The position numbers and the translations under genes were made by a program. Under the pieces are notes generated by a model. It was given only the letters and a program-made list of their open reading frames with translations, ran no database searches and had not been told where the DNA came from. A stretch of DNA of 29,314 bases from Actinobacteria bacterium casp-actino8 (GTDB lineage: Bacteria > Actinomycetota > Acidimicrobiia > Acidimicrobiales > Ilumatobacteraceae): assembly GCA_001510455.1 (NCBI GenBank), contig LFFH01000006.1, forward strand, positions 1-29,314. The letters are read 5' to 3'. How positions within the stretch are numbered: position 1 is the first letter of the stretch; every line of letters starts with the position of its first letter. Below, one piece after another: positions 1 through 6,443 of this stretch.

Positions 1-588
1 GGTGAGGTCGGAGATCTGTTCCGCAGCTTCTTCGGCGATTTCCAGTTCGACGGGATCGAGCTCCGACTTCCGACGCGAACCTTCGATGGCCGACTCGACA
101 TCGAGGTCGGGGGCCGAGTGATCGAACTGGTCGAAGTCGGTCCGGCCCACACGGCCGGTGACGTGATCGCCGTGGTTCCCGAGGCGCGGACCGTCTACAC
201 CGGCGACATCTTGTTCATCGGCGGAACGCCGATCGTGTGGGCGGGTCCGCTGTCGAACTGGGTGGCGGCCTGCGACTACATCCTCGGACTCGATGTCGAC
301 ACGATCGTGCCGGGACACGGTCCCTTGACCGACAAGAAGGGCGTTGCCGAGGTGCGCGATTACCTGTCCTTCGTGGACCGGGAAGCCACGGCTCGTCACG
401 CAGCGGGGGTCGATGCCTTCGACGCGGCTCGCGACATCGCCCATCAGCTCGGCGATTTCTCGCAGTGGGGAGAGTTCGGGCGAGTGAGTGTCAACGTCGA
501 AACCGTCTATCGCAGCCTCGACAGCGCACACGAGTCTCCCGATGTCGTCGAACAGTTCCGACGGATGTCAGTGATCGAGCGGGGTTGA
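1..588 (+). CDS. Metallo-beta-lactamase-fold hydrolase, 5' end outside the window
   Basis: The frame is open from the first base to a TGA at 586-588, so the gene begins upstream and only about 195 C-terminal residues are visible. The visible part has the second half of the metallo-beta-lactamase metal site: GPAHTAGD (His at visible residue 50), TGDILF (Asp about 69) and PGHGPL (His about 106). The HxHxDH motif must lie before the window. These are the zinc or iron ligands of MBL-fold hydrolases, a superfamily covering thioesterase, glyoxalase, lactonase and other activities, so the substrate cannot be named. The last 21 bases overlap the convergent SURF1-like gene. An internal GTG at 118 would leave out conserved sequence and is not the true start. 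Confidence 0.85.
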   Translation, partial: GEVGDLFRSFFGDFQFDGIELRLPTRTFDGRLDIEVGGRVIELVEVGPAHTAGDVIAVVPEARTVYTGDILFIGGTPIVWAGPLSNWVAACDYILGLDVDTIVPGHGPLTDKKGVAEVRDYLSFVDREATARHAAGVDAFDAARDIAHQLGDFSQWGEFGRVSVNVETVYRSLDSAHESPDVVEQFRRMSVIERG

Positions 589-1314
589 GCGCGCTCGAGT
601 GATCGAGCGTCGTACGGCAAGCACCCAGCCGATCACCACGCATGCCGCGAAGATCAGCCATTGGATCGCGTAGGAGAGATGCGATCCTTCGCTGAGAGCC
701 GGTGGCGCGATCGGGCGCAGTATCGGATCGTCGGCAGGACGTGACGAATTCATGGCGAGTGAGACCGGGAGCAACTCACCTTCGATCTGTGGGGCCAGTC
801 GATCGAGATCGAGGCGGAAGAGTTCGTCGACGACGCCGTCGGGCTCGGTGGGTTGTCCAGCGCGCCGTTTCTCGCTCGCGCGGAGGATCCCCGCCACGGT
901 GACGTCTCCCGACGGCGGTTCCGGTGCGGTCTGATCGAGTCCGATGAATCCGCGGGTCACGGCGATGATTCGCCCATCAGACAGCCGAAGTGGTGTCACG
1001 ACGTTCGTTCCGGCGCGACCATCCTGGCTGCGGTTGACCACCAGAACCTGTTCGTCGGCGAGATAGGTGCCGGTCGCGACGACGGCGCGCCACTCCAGAT
1101 CGTTCGTGTCGTCTCCGACGCTCGCATCGGACATGTCAAGGGACGTGAGGTCGACCAGTGGCGCTTGGGCGCGAGCTCGAACGTCGCTGTTGAAGTCCTT
1201 TCGCACGGCGAGCCGGTCCCACTGCCAGAACGAGAGCGAGATCATGCCCAGCACGGCGACGAGGCACAGAAGATGGAATGCGATCCATCGGGGGCGCAGC
1301 AGAAACCGGTACAC
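568..1314 (-). CDS. SURF1 family protein (cytochrome oxidase assembly)
   Basis: The protein has about 248 residues. An N-terminal membrane segment follows YRFLLRPRW and contains the SURF1-like FWQWDRL motif. A long extracytoplasmic domain follows, then a second membrane segment near the C terminus (IQWLIFAACVVIGWVLA) with a basic tail. This two-helix layout is typical of SURF1/Shy1 proteins, which help assemble haem a into cytochrome c oxidase; no cox genes are visible nearby. I chose the GTG at 1314 because actinobacterial relatives usually begin at the YRFLL stretch and a TAGCGT hexamer lies ten bases upstream. The GTG at 1326, four codons earlier, is possible but overlaps that hexamer. The 3' end overlaps the convergent MBL gene. 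Confidence 0.85.
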   Translation of the reverse strand: MYRFLLRPRWIAFHLLCLVAVLGMISLSFWQWDRLAVRKDFNSDVRARAQAPLVDLTSLDMSDASVGDDTNDLEWRAVVATGTYLADEQVLVVNRSQDGRAGTNVVTPLRLSDGRIIAVTRGFIGLDQTAPEPPSGDVTVAGILRASEKRRAGQPTEPDGVVDELFRLDLDRLAPQIEGELLPVSLAMNSSRPADDPILRPIAPPALSEGSHLSYAIQWLIFAACVVIGWVLAVRRSITRARSTPLDH

Positions 1315-1365
1315 GTCGGTGAACACGCTAGGAGTTCCGGGGAGAAATCATCGTCGGTCGTGTGC

Positions 1366-1371
1366 CACGCT
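1366..1371 (+). promoter_or_regulatory. Leaderless-type -10 hexamer for the DUF4262 gene
   Basis: CACGCT ends five bases before the ATG at 1377. It fits the spacing seen at many starts in this window and favours 1377 over the GTG at 1362. No convincing -35 element or ribosome-binding site is seen. Confidence 0.4.
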
Positions 1372-1376
1372 GTGAC

Positions 1377-1871
1377 ATGGCCGACGCGCCGATGCCCGAC
1401 TTCCACATTCCACACGCCGAGAAGATCGAGTGGATGATCGAGACCAAGGGCTGGGCCATCGAACCGGTTGGTTCCCGCGCTGACGTCGATCCACCCCGTC
1501 CCGGTTACGCCTACACGATCGGTCTTCCCGAGCGCTTCGGTTTTCCCGAGATCGTGGTGTTCGGACTGACGCCGGTGGCGGCGAGCGGTCTCGTGGACCT
1601 GGTCGCCCAACAGCTGGAGGGAGGGGTGGAGATTCCGTGTGACGTCCCCCTGCAAGGTCTTCTCGACAACGACCTGCGATGTGTCTTCTCCACGGTCGAC
1701 GTGGAGGCGTGGCAGGGATACTTCTCGACCGGCTGGGCGTGGCATCGGGGCTCGTTCGACGTGGTGCAGCTGCTCTGGCCCGATCGGATGGGGTGGCTTC
1801 CCTACGAAGACGGATTCGATCACCGCCTCACGGTCGCCCAGCCGATGCTCGGCGTTTCCCCGCCGATGTGA
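1377..1871 (+). CDS. DUF4262 domain protein
   Basis: The protein has about 164 residues with no signal peptide or membrane segment. The sequence resembles DUF4262: an N-terminal motif with GYAYTIGLPE, then FPEIVVFGL, then a C-terminal part rich in tryptophan and aromatic residues (YFSTGWAWHRG, VVQLLWPD). The molecular role of this family is not established, so I give no function. The gene stands alone between the SURF1-like gene, which it diverges from, and the DUF393 gene. The ATG at 1377 is preceded by a -10-like hexamer. In-frame alternatives are the GTG at 1362 and the ATG at 1392. Confidence 0.75.
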   Translation: MADAPMPDFHIPHAEKIEWMIETKGWAIEPVGSRADVDPPRPGYAYTIGLPERFGFPEIVVFGLTPVAASGLVDLVAQQLEGGVEIPCDVPLQGLLDNDLRCVFSTVDVEAWQGYFSTGWAWHRGSFDVVQLLWPDRMGWLPYEDGFDHRLTVAQPMLGVSPPM

Positions 1872-1925
1872 CGCCTTCGGGCTGGTTCGTCACGGTTCGT
1901 GGTGGCCGTGGTGATCCGTCGCTGG

Positions 1926-1931
1926 CACACT
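1926..1931 (+). promoter_or_regulatory. Leaderless-type -10 hexamer for the DUF393 gene
   Basis: CACACT ends six bases before the ATG at 1938, and no Shine-Dalgarno sequence lies between. This supports 1938 over the GTG at 1899. Confidence 0.4.
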
Positions 1932-1937
1932 GGGGTC

Positions 1938-2321
1938 ATGGAAGGCCCCCTTCTCGTCTTCGACGGTGATTGCGCCTTTTGCACGCGCAGTGTCCGATTC
2001 GTCGAGAAGAGAATTCGTCGCCACCCCGAGGTTCGCTCCTGGCAGTCACTCGACCTCGACGCCCTCGGTCTCACCCAGGCCGAATGCGAGGAGGCCGTCC
2101 AGTGGGTGGGGGCCGACGGTCAACGGGCTTCGGCGCACGTGGCTGTGGCCCGAACCCTGATTCATGGGGGCAGAGGCTGGGCGGTCCTCGGTCGGGTCGT
2201 TCTCCTGCCGGGAATTCGATCCCTGGCCGGAGTGGTGTATCGCTGGATCGCGCGCAATCGGCATCGCATGCCCGGCGGGACGGCTGAGTGCAATCTTCCC
2301 GCGTCGGAGCGGACACAATGA
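1938..2321 (+). CDS. DUF393 / DCC-family thiol-disulfide oxidoreductase-like protein
   Basis: The protein has about 127 residues. It opens with the family hallmark FDGDCAFC, a CxxC with cysteines at residues 12 and 15, then an RWxxWQSLD-like region, a DGQRASAHVAVARTL stretch and a C-terminal part with WIARNRHRMPGG. DCC proteins (DUF393) have a predicted thioredoxin-like redox motif, but their partners are poorly known. The stop codon overlaps the ATG of the mutase large subunit in an ATGA arrangement at 2318-2321, so the two are probably co-transcribed and translationally coupled. No functional link between them is evident. Confidence 0.82.
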   Translation: MEGPLLVFDGDCAFCTRSVRFVEKRIRRHPEVRSWQSLDLDALGLTQAECEEAVQWVGADGQRASAHVAVARTLIHGGRGWAVLGRVVLLPGIRSLAGVVYRWIARNRHRMPGGTAECNLPASERTQ

Positions 2322-3973
2322 ATGGTATGAATTCCCCCTTCCCGAACCCCCGAGCTGCATGGAAGAGCGCTTACGACGAGTCGCGCATTCGTGCGGACCG
2401 TTTCCAGACGATGTCGGGGATTCCTCTCGAACCGGTGTACGGCCCCGAGGACGGCGAGTATCCGGGTCAGTACCCGTACACGCGGGGACCGTATGCATCG
2501 ATGTACCGATCGAAACTCTGGACGATGCGCATGTTCGCCGGCTTCGGAACGGCGATCGACACCAACCAGCGTTTCAAGGAGATCATCAAGGCGGGTGGAG
2601 ACGGCCTGTCGACGGCGTTCGACATGCCGACCCTGCTCGGACTCGACTCCGACGATCCGATGTCGCTCGGTGAGGTGGGTCGCTGTGGCGTGGCCATCGA
2701 CACCTTGGCCGACATGCGCGACCTGTTCGCCGACATCGATCTCGGTGACATCACCACGTCGATGACCATCAATTCTCCGGCGGCGGTGGTGTTGGCGATG
2801 TTCGTCGCCCAGGCCGAGTCGGCGGGCGTTCCACGCGCGCGTTTGGGTGGAACTCTTCAGAACGACATCTTGAAGGAGTATCAGGCTCAGAAGGAATTCG
2901 TCTTCCCACCGCGCCAGTCGATGCGCCTCGTGCGCGACACGATGGGTTTCACAGCCACCGAGATGCCACGTTGGCACTCGATTTCGATCTCGGGCTACCA
3001 CATTCGCGAAGCCGGTGCGACAGCAGCCGAAGAGCTGGCTTTCACACTGGGCAACGGATTCGCCTACGTCGAACTGGCTCGCCAAGCGGGACTGCCGGTC
3101 GATGCCTTCGCGCCACGGCTGTCGTTCTTCTTCAATGCCCACATCGATTTCTTCGAGGAGATCGCGAAATATCGTGCTGCTCGCCGCATTTGGGCCCGCT
3201 GGATGAAGGAGCGCTACGGCGCCGAGAGCGAGCGGTCGATGCAGTTGCGTTTCCACACGCAGACGGCCGGCGTGTCACTCACGGCTCAGCAGCCCGAGGT
3301 GAACATCGTTCGCACGGCCATCGAAGCGCTGGCCGGGGTGCTCGGAGGCACTCAGTCCCTTCACACCAATTCGATGGACGAGGCTCTGGCCCTTCCCACC
3401 GAAAAGGCGGCGCGAATCGCACTCCGCACACAACAGGTGCTCGCCTACGAGACGAACGTGGCTCATGTGGCCGATCCCCTCGGGGGTTCGTATTTCGTCG
3501 AAGAACTCACCGACGAGATGGAGCGCCGAGCCGAAGAGATCTTCGCCCGAATCGACGAGATGGGACGAGGTTCGATGCTCGAAGGCTGCATCACCGGTAT
3601 CGAGGAGAACTGGTTCCAGGGTCGAATCGCCGACTCGGCTTACGAACTCGAGCGCGCGTTCAACGCCGGAGAGCGCGTGGTGGTCGGAGTCAATCGCTTC
3701 CTCGAAGGCAACGACGACGACAACCTCGAGATTTTGCGCATCACCAACGAAGACGAGAAGAAGCAGCGTGATCGTCTGGCTCGCGTGAAGCAGGATCGCG
3801 ACGACACTGCGGTGGCCGATGCTCTCGACCGACTGGCCAAGGAGGCCATCGAACCCGAGGTCAATCTGATGCCGGCCCTGATCGACGCGTCACATGCCTA
3901 CGCGACCGTCGGCGAGATGATGAACACCATGGCGGGAGTCTTCGGTCGCCACGTCGAAGTTCCGACGATCTAG
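2318..3973 (+). CDS. icmA: Acyl-CoA mutase large subunit, isobutyryl-CoA mutase type
   Basis: A protein of about 551 residues that forms the catalytic TIM-barrel subunit of a split adenosylcobalamin-dependent acyl-CoA mutase. Family landmarks are TRGPYASMY, LWTMRMFAGFG, STAFDMPT, NDILKEY, SISISGYHIREAG, FAPRLSFFF, GGTQSLHTNS and DPLGGSYFVE. Two positions that set substrate choice are informative. Where methylmalonyl-CoA mutase has Tyr89 and Arg207 (the Arg binds the free carboxylate), this protein has Phe73 and Gln191, the pair described for isobutyryl-CoA mutase; hydroxyisobutyryl-CoA mutase has Ile at the first site. I therefore infer interconversion of isobutyryl-CoA and butyryl-CoA. The ATG at 2318 is preceded by GGAG at 2306-2309 and overlaps the DUF393 stop. 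The B12-binding subunit follows 17 bases downstream. No G-protein chaperone (MeaB/IcmF type) is in the window. Confidence 0.85.
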   Translation: MNGMNSPFPNPRAAWKSAYDESRIRADRFQTMSGIPLEPVYGPEDGEYPGQYPYTRGPYASMYRSKLWTMRMFAGFGTAIDTNQRFKEIIKAGGDGLSTAFDMPTLLGLDSDDPMSLGEVGRCGVAIDTLADMRDLFADIDLGDITTSMTINSPAAVVLAMFVAQAESAGVPRARLGGTLQNDILKEYQAQKEFVFPPRQSMRLVRDTMGFTATEMPRWHSISISGYHIREAGATAAEELAFTLGNGFAYVELARQAGLPVDAFAPRLSFFFNAHIDFFEEIAKYRAARRIWARWMKERYGAESERSMQLRFHTQTAGVSLTAQQPEVNIVRTAIEALAGVLGGTQSLHTNSMDEALALPTEKAARIALRTQQVLAYETNVAHVADPLGGSYFVEELTDEMERRAEEIFARIDEMGRGSMLEGCITGIEENWFQGRIADSAYELERAFNAGERVVVGVNRFLEGNDDDNLEILRITNEDEKKQRDRLARVKQDRDDTAVADALDRLAKEAIEPEVNLMPALIDASHAYATVGEMMNTMAGVFGRHVEVPTI

Positions 3974-3990
3974 GAACGGGAGAGAACCAC

Positions 3991-4413
3991 ATGACCGCAA
4001 CACGCGTGCTGGTTGCCAAGGTCGGCCTCGACGGTCACGATCGGGGCGTCAAGGTCGTGGCCCGGCTCCTTCGTGATGCCGGTTTCGAGGTCATCTACAC
4101 GGGTCTTTTTCAGACTCCCGACACCGTGGCCGCGGCGGCCGTCGACGAGGACGTCGACGTGATCGGTCTCTCGATGCTGTCGGGAGCTCACATGACGTTG
4201 GCTCCACTCGTCGTCGAAGCACTTCGGGCGCGAGGTTGCGACACACCGGTCGTCGTGGGTGGAATCGTCCCACCCCAGGACGTCGACGAACTCGAAGCGG
4301 CGGGTATCGCTGCCGTTCTCGGGCCTGGCGCCTCGGCCGACGAGGTGGTCGAGACGATCGCTACTGCAGCCCGTGGAGAGCGCCCCCGTCGAGAGGCAGC
4401 GCCACACCGGTGA
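3991..4413 (+). CDS. icmB: Acyl-CoA mutase small (B12-binding) subunit
   Basis: A protein of 140 residues comprising a single cobalamin-binding Rossmann domain. It has the base-off, His-on signature DGHDRG at residues 14-19, where His16 would be the lower cobalt ligand. Further signature motifs are GLSMLSGAH and the VVGGIVPPQD loop that holds the nucleotide tail. It pairs with the upstream large subunit to make a heteromeric mutase. GGGAGA at 3978-3983 lies eight bases before the ATG, and the 17-base gap indicates one operon. The final 53 bases overlap the 3' end of the convergent SDR gene. Whether the holoenzyme acts on isobutyryl-CoA depends on the large subunit. Confidence 0.9.
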   Translation: MTATRVLVAKVGLDGHDRGVKVVARLLRDAGFEVIYTGLFQTPDTVAAAAVDEDVDVIGLSMLSGAHMTLAPLVVEALRARGCDTPVVVGGIVPPQDVDELEAAGIAAVLGPGASADEVVETIATAARGERPRREAAPHR

Positions 4414-5116
4414 CGAACTTCGTGTGTTCCGAACACATGAAGGCCGCCACCTGACCGAAATCGTCGGGGTCGCCGAGGGCTCGCGCCGGTATGGCCGAGG
4501 CCACCGCATCGAGATCCGGATAGAGGGATGTCAAACGGTCGGTTGCATGTAGGCCGGGTTGCAACGAGTTCACGGTGACTCCGTGGGGAGCGACTTCACG
4601 GGCGACGGTCTTCAGGAATCCGGTCACGCCGGCGCGTGCAGTGTTGGAGAGAATCAGTCGGTCGATCGGTTCGCGAACCGATGACGACGTGATCGCGACC
4701 ACCCGACCCCACCGACGTTCGATCATGGCCGGAATCGCGGCTCTGCACAGAGCAACGGTCGAGAGGAGATTGAGTCGGAGGGCGGCGTCGTAGGCCGCGA
4801 AGTCGGTGGAGGCGAAGTTTCCCGGTGGCGGACCTCCGGCGTTGGCGATGAGGATGTCGACCCCGCCGAGAATGCGACCGGCTTCCGTGACGAGTTCAGT
4901 TGCGGCATCGGCATCGCTCACGTCGGCCGGTATCACGTGAACTGTCGCGCCATCTACCGGTGCAATCGTTGCCGCAGCCGCTTCGAGTCGATCGAGGGAA
5001 CGAGACGAGATCACGACCGAGACACCGTTGGCGGCCAGAGCACGTGCCGTCGACAGGCCGAGCCCTCTCGAGGCACCCGTCACGAGCGCGCGGCGACCGC
5101 TGATTCCGAGGTCCAT
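4361..5116 (-). CDS. SDR family oxidoreductase with atypical catalytic site
   Basis: A protein of 251 residues with a Rossmann fold. The cofactor motif TGASRGLG is at residues 13-20, an NAGG motif starts at 92, and the C terminus has LPLDGGA. It looks like a FabG-type reductase, but the usual YxxxK is not visible. At the expected place the sequence reads LILSNTARAG, putting Ser157 and Arg161 where Tyr and Lys normally sit, while the preceding serine run (ITSSS) is kept. I recall a subfamily with this SNTxRA pattern but cannot assign it a substrate. The start at 5116 lies one base after the stop of the Dabb gene (TGA-C-ATG), so the pair is one operon. An upstream in-frame start at 5176 lies inside the Dabb gene and is rejected. 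Confidence 0.82.
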   Translation of the reverse strand: MDLGISGRRALVTGASRGLGLSTARALAANGVSVVISSRSLDRLEAAAATIAPVDGATVHVIPADVSDADAATELVTEAGRILGGVDILIANAGGPPPGNFASTDFAAYDAALRLNLLSTVALCRAAIPAMIERRWGRVVAITSSSVREPIDRLILSNTARAGVTGFLKTVAREVAPHGVTVNSLQPGLHATDRLTSLYPDLDAVASAIPARALGDPDDFGQVAAFMCSEHTKFVTGVALPLDGGALHGLQ

Positions 5117-5117
5117 G

Positions 5118-5417
5118 TCAGAACTCCATCTGGAGCGCGGCGCGCTCGGCGACGAAATCGGCGGTGTAGTTCGCAATGAATTCCTTGTGGTCCGGATGAT
5201 CGCGATACTCGAGGTAGCCGGCGACGTCGTCGAACTCGGCGATCACCGCGTAATCGAAGGTGGCCGGGTTGATGCCAAGGTTGCGTCCGAAACGGTACGA
5301 CCGGATACAAGTGACTTTCTCAGGTAGTTCGGCGAGTGCTGCTTCGGCGGCTTCGACGTGCTGTGGGGTGACGTCGGATTTCCAGCGGAACAGAACGACG
5401 TGACGGACTCGTGGCAT
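5118..5417 (-). CDS. Dabb (stress-responsive alpha/beta barrel) domain protein
   Basis: A small protein of 99 residues filling one Dabb domain: an N-terminal strand VRHVVLFRWK, a helix with AEAALAELPEKV, the central FGRNLGINPATFDYAVIAEFDD and the C-terminal YRDHPDHKEFI. Dabb proteins form dimeric ferredoxin-like barrels. Some are enzymes such as polyketide cyclases; many have no known role. It is the first gene of a two-gene unit with the SDR. The ATG at 5417 has a -10-like hexamer six bases upstream and no ribosome-binding site, suggesting a leaderless mRNA. Confidence 0.88.
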   Translation of the reverse strand: MPRVRHVVLFRWKSDVTPQHVEAAEAALAELPEKVTCIRSYRFGRNLGINPATFDYAVIAEFDDVAGYLEYRDHPDHKEFIANYTADFVAERAALQMEF

Positions 5418-5423
5418 GTGACG

Positions 5424-5429
5424 AGCGTA
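5424..5429 (-). promoter_or_regulatory. Leaderless-type -10 hexamer for the Dabb-SDR operon
   Basis: On the minus strand TACGCT ends six bases before the ATG at 5417. It is the only promoter-like element seen for this two-gene unit. Confidence 0.45.
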
Positions 5430-5450
5430 GACCTCGGGTCAGGGGTGGGT

Positions 5451-6383
5451 TCAGTTGGTGGGGGACGTGAGCGACGCCAACCGTGAGTCGGGGAGAGGTC
5501 GGGCTCCGATGTGCTCGATGACCCACGCCGACACTCGGGTGGCGAAGCGAGCGGCAGCGACCGGCGATCGGTGCACGAGGTGATGAGCGAGAAATGCTCC
5601 GGCGAAGGAGTCGCCAGCCCCCGTGGCGTCGACCAGTTTGTTGGTGGCCGGAGGAATGTGGGTGACGGAGTCGCCGTCGAGAACGAGAGCCCCATCGGCA
5701 TCGAGCTTCAGGACCACCAGTGCGCTCGGAAAGATCTTGGCGACGTCCCGGGCGATGTCGTGGGGGTCGTCGCAGCCGGTGAGTACCTGCCCTTCTTCTT
5801 TGTTGGGTAGGACGATGTCGACGTCGAGATCGGCACAGGTGGCGAGGAAATGATCGACCCCCATTTCCTGGATCATCTGGAACGAACCGGGATCGAACGA
5901 GACTGTCGATCCCGATTGTTGGGCCAGCCGGGCCGCTCGTCGGGCTGCCGAACGCGGTGGGTCGGTGAAGAACGACCAGGCGGTCAGATGCAGATGATCG
6001 CTTCCGGTGATCACCCCTACTGGCACTTCGGATGGCATGAGATAGAAGTCGGCGCCATGTCCCGAGACCATGGAACGTTGACCGGTGTGATCGACGAACA
6101 CGGCAACGGAGCCGGTGGGGTGAACATCGGTCTCGACGAAGTATGCGTGGACACCTTCACGTCGAAGATCCTCATCGGCGAGCTGGCCGAATCGGTCGCG
6201 TCCGATCTTGCCGACGAAACTTGTGTCGAGTCCGCAGCGACGAGCCCACACCGCAACGTTGGCGGCGCTCCCTCCCGGAGTCAGCATGACTTCGCCGAAG
6301 GTGTCGCCGCCACGCAGGAGTTCGCTGTTGGTCCGGATGAGAACGTCCCACGCGAAATCGCCGAGCACGCACAGTCGTGTCAC
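5451..6383 (-). CDS. PfkB family carbohydrate kinase
   Basis: A protein of about 310 residues with the ribokinase fold. It shows the N-terminal substrate-binding glycine motif GGSAANVAVWA, the mid-protein PNKEEGQVLTG, and the second PfkB signature DATGAGDSFAGAF, whose Asp (about residue 258) is the catalytic base and whose glycines form the anion hole. PfkB kinases phosphorylate sugars or nucleosides with ATP; the substrate cannot be read from sequence. I chose the GTG at 6383 because the protein then begins TRLCVLGDF, as in relatives, and a TACCGT hexamer sits seven bases upstream. A GTG at 6419 would add twelve unconserved-looking residues and leave only 24 bases to the divergent gene at 6444. 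Confidence 0.88.
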   Translation of the reverse strand: MTRLCVLGDFAWDVLIRTNSELLRGGDTFGEVMLTPGGSAANVAVWARRCGLDTSFVGKIGRDRFGQLADEDLRREGVHAYFVETDVHPTGSVAVFVDHTGQRSMVSGHGADFYLMPSEVPVGVITGSDHLHLTAWSFFTDPPRSAARRAARLAQQSGSTVSFDPGSFQMIQEMGVDHFLATCADLDVDIVLPNKEEGQVLTGCDDPHDIARDVAKIFPSALVVLKLDADGALVLDGDSVTHIPPATNKLVDATGAGDSFAGAFLAHHLVHRSPVAAARFATRVSAWVIEHIGARPLPDSRLASLTSPTN

Positions 6384-6390
6384 ATGACGA

Positions 6391-6396
6391 ACGGTA
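6391..6396 (-). promoter_or_regulatory. Leaderless-type -10 hexamer for the PfkB gene
   Basis: On the minus strand TACCGT ends seven bases before the GTG at 6383, favouring that start over 6419. It is back to back with the selenoprotein promoter candidate at 6432-6437. Confidence 0.42.
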
Positions 6397-6431
6397 CCGG
6401 TGTCCGACCTGACTGCCACGTCGGAACTCGT

Positions 6432-6437
6432 TAAGGT
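6432..6437 (+). promoter_or_regulatory. Leaderless-type -10 hexamer for the selenoprotein candidate
   Basis: TAAGGT ends exactly six bases before the GTG at 6444, the commonest spacing in this window. It suggests that the gene with the in-frame TGA has its own promoter. The AAGGTGA around it could also act as a weak ribosome-binding site. Confidence 0.45.
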
Positions 6438-6443
6438 GACGTC

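Noticed and set aside
2162..3256. Long minus-strand open frame of 364 codons inside icmA
   Set aside because: It is antisense to a gene with clear family motifs, and its translation is rich in Arg and His without domain features; a GC-driven shadow.
2318..4413. Methylmalonyl-CoA mutase annotation
   Set aside because: The Tyr and Arg that bind methylmalonyl-CoA are replaced by Phe73 and Gln191, which fits isobutyryl-CoA mutase better.
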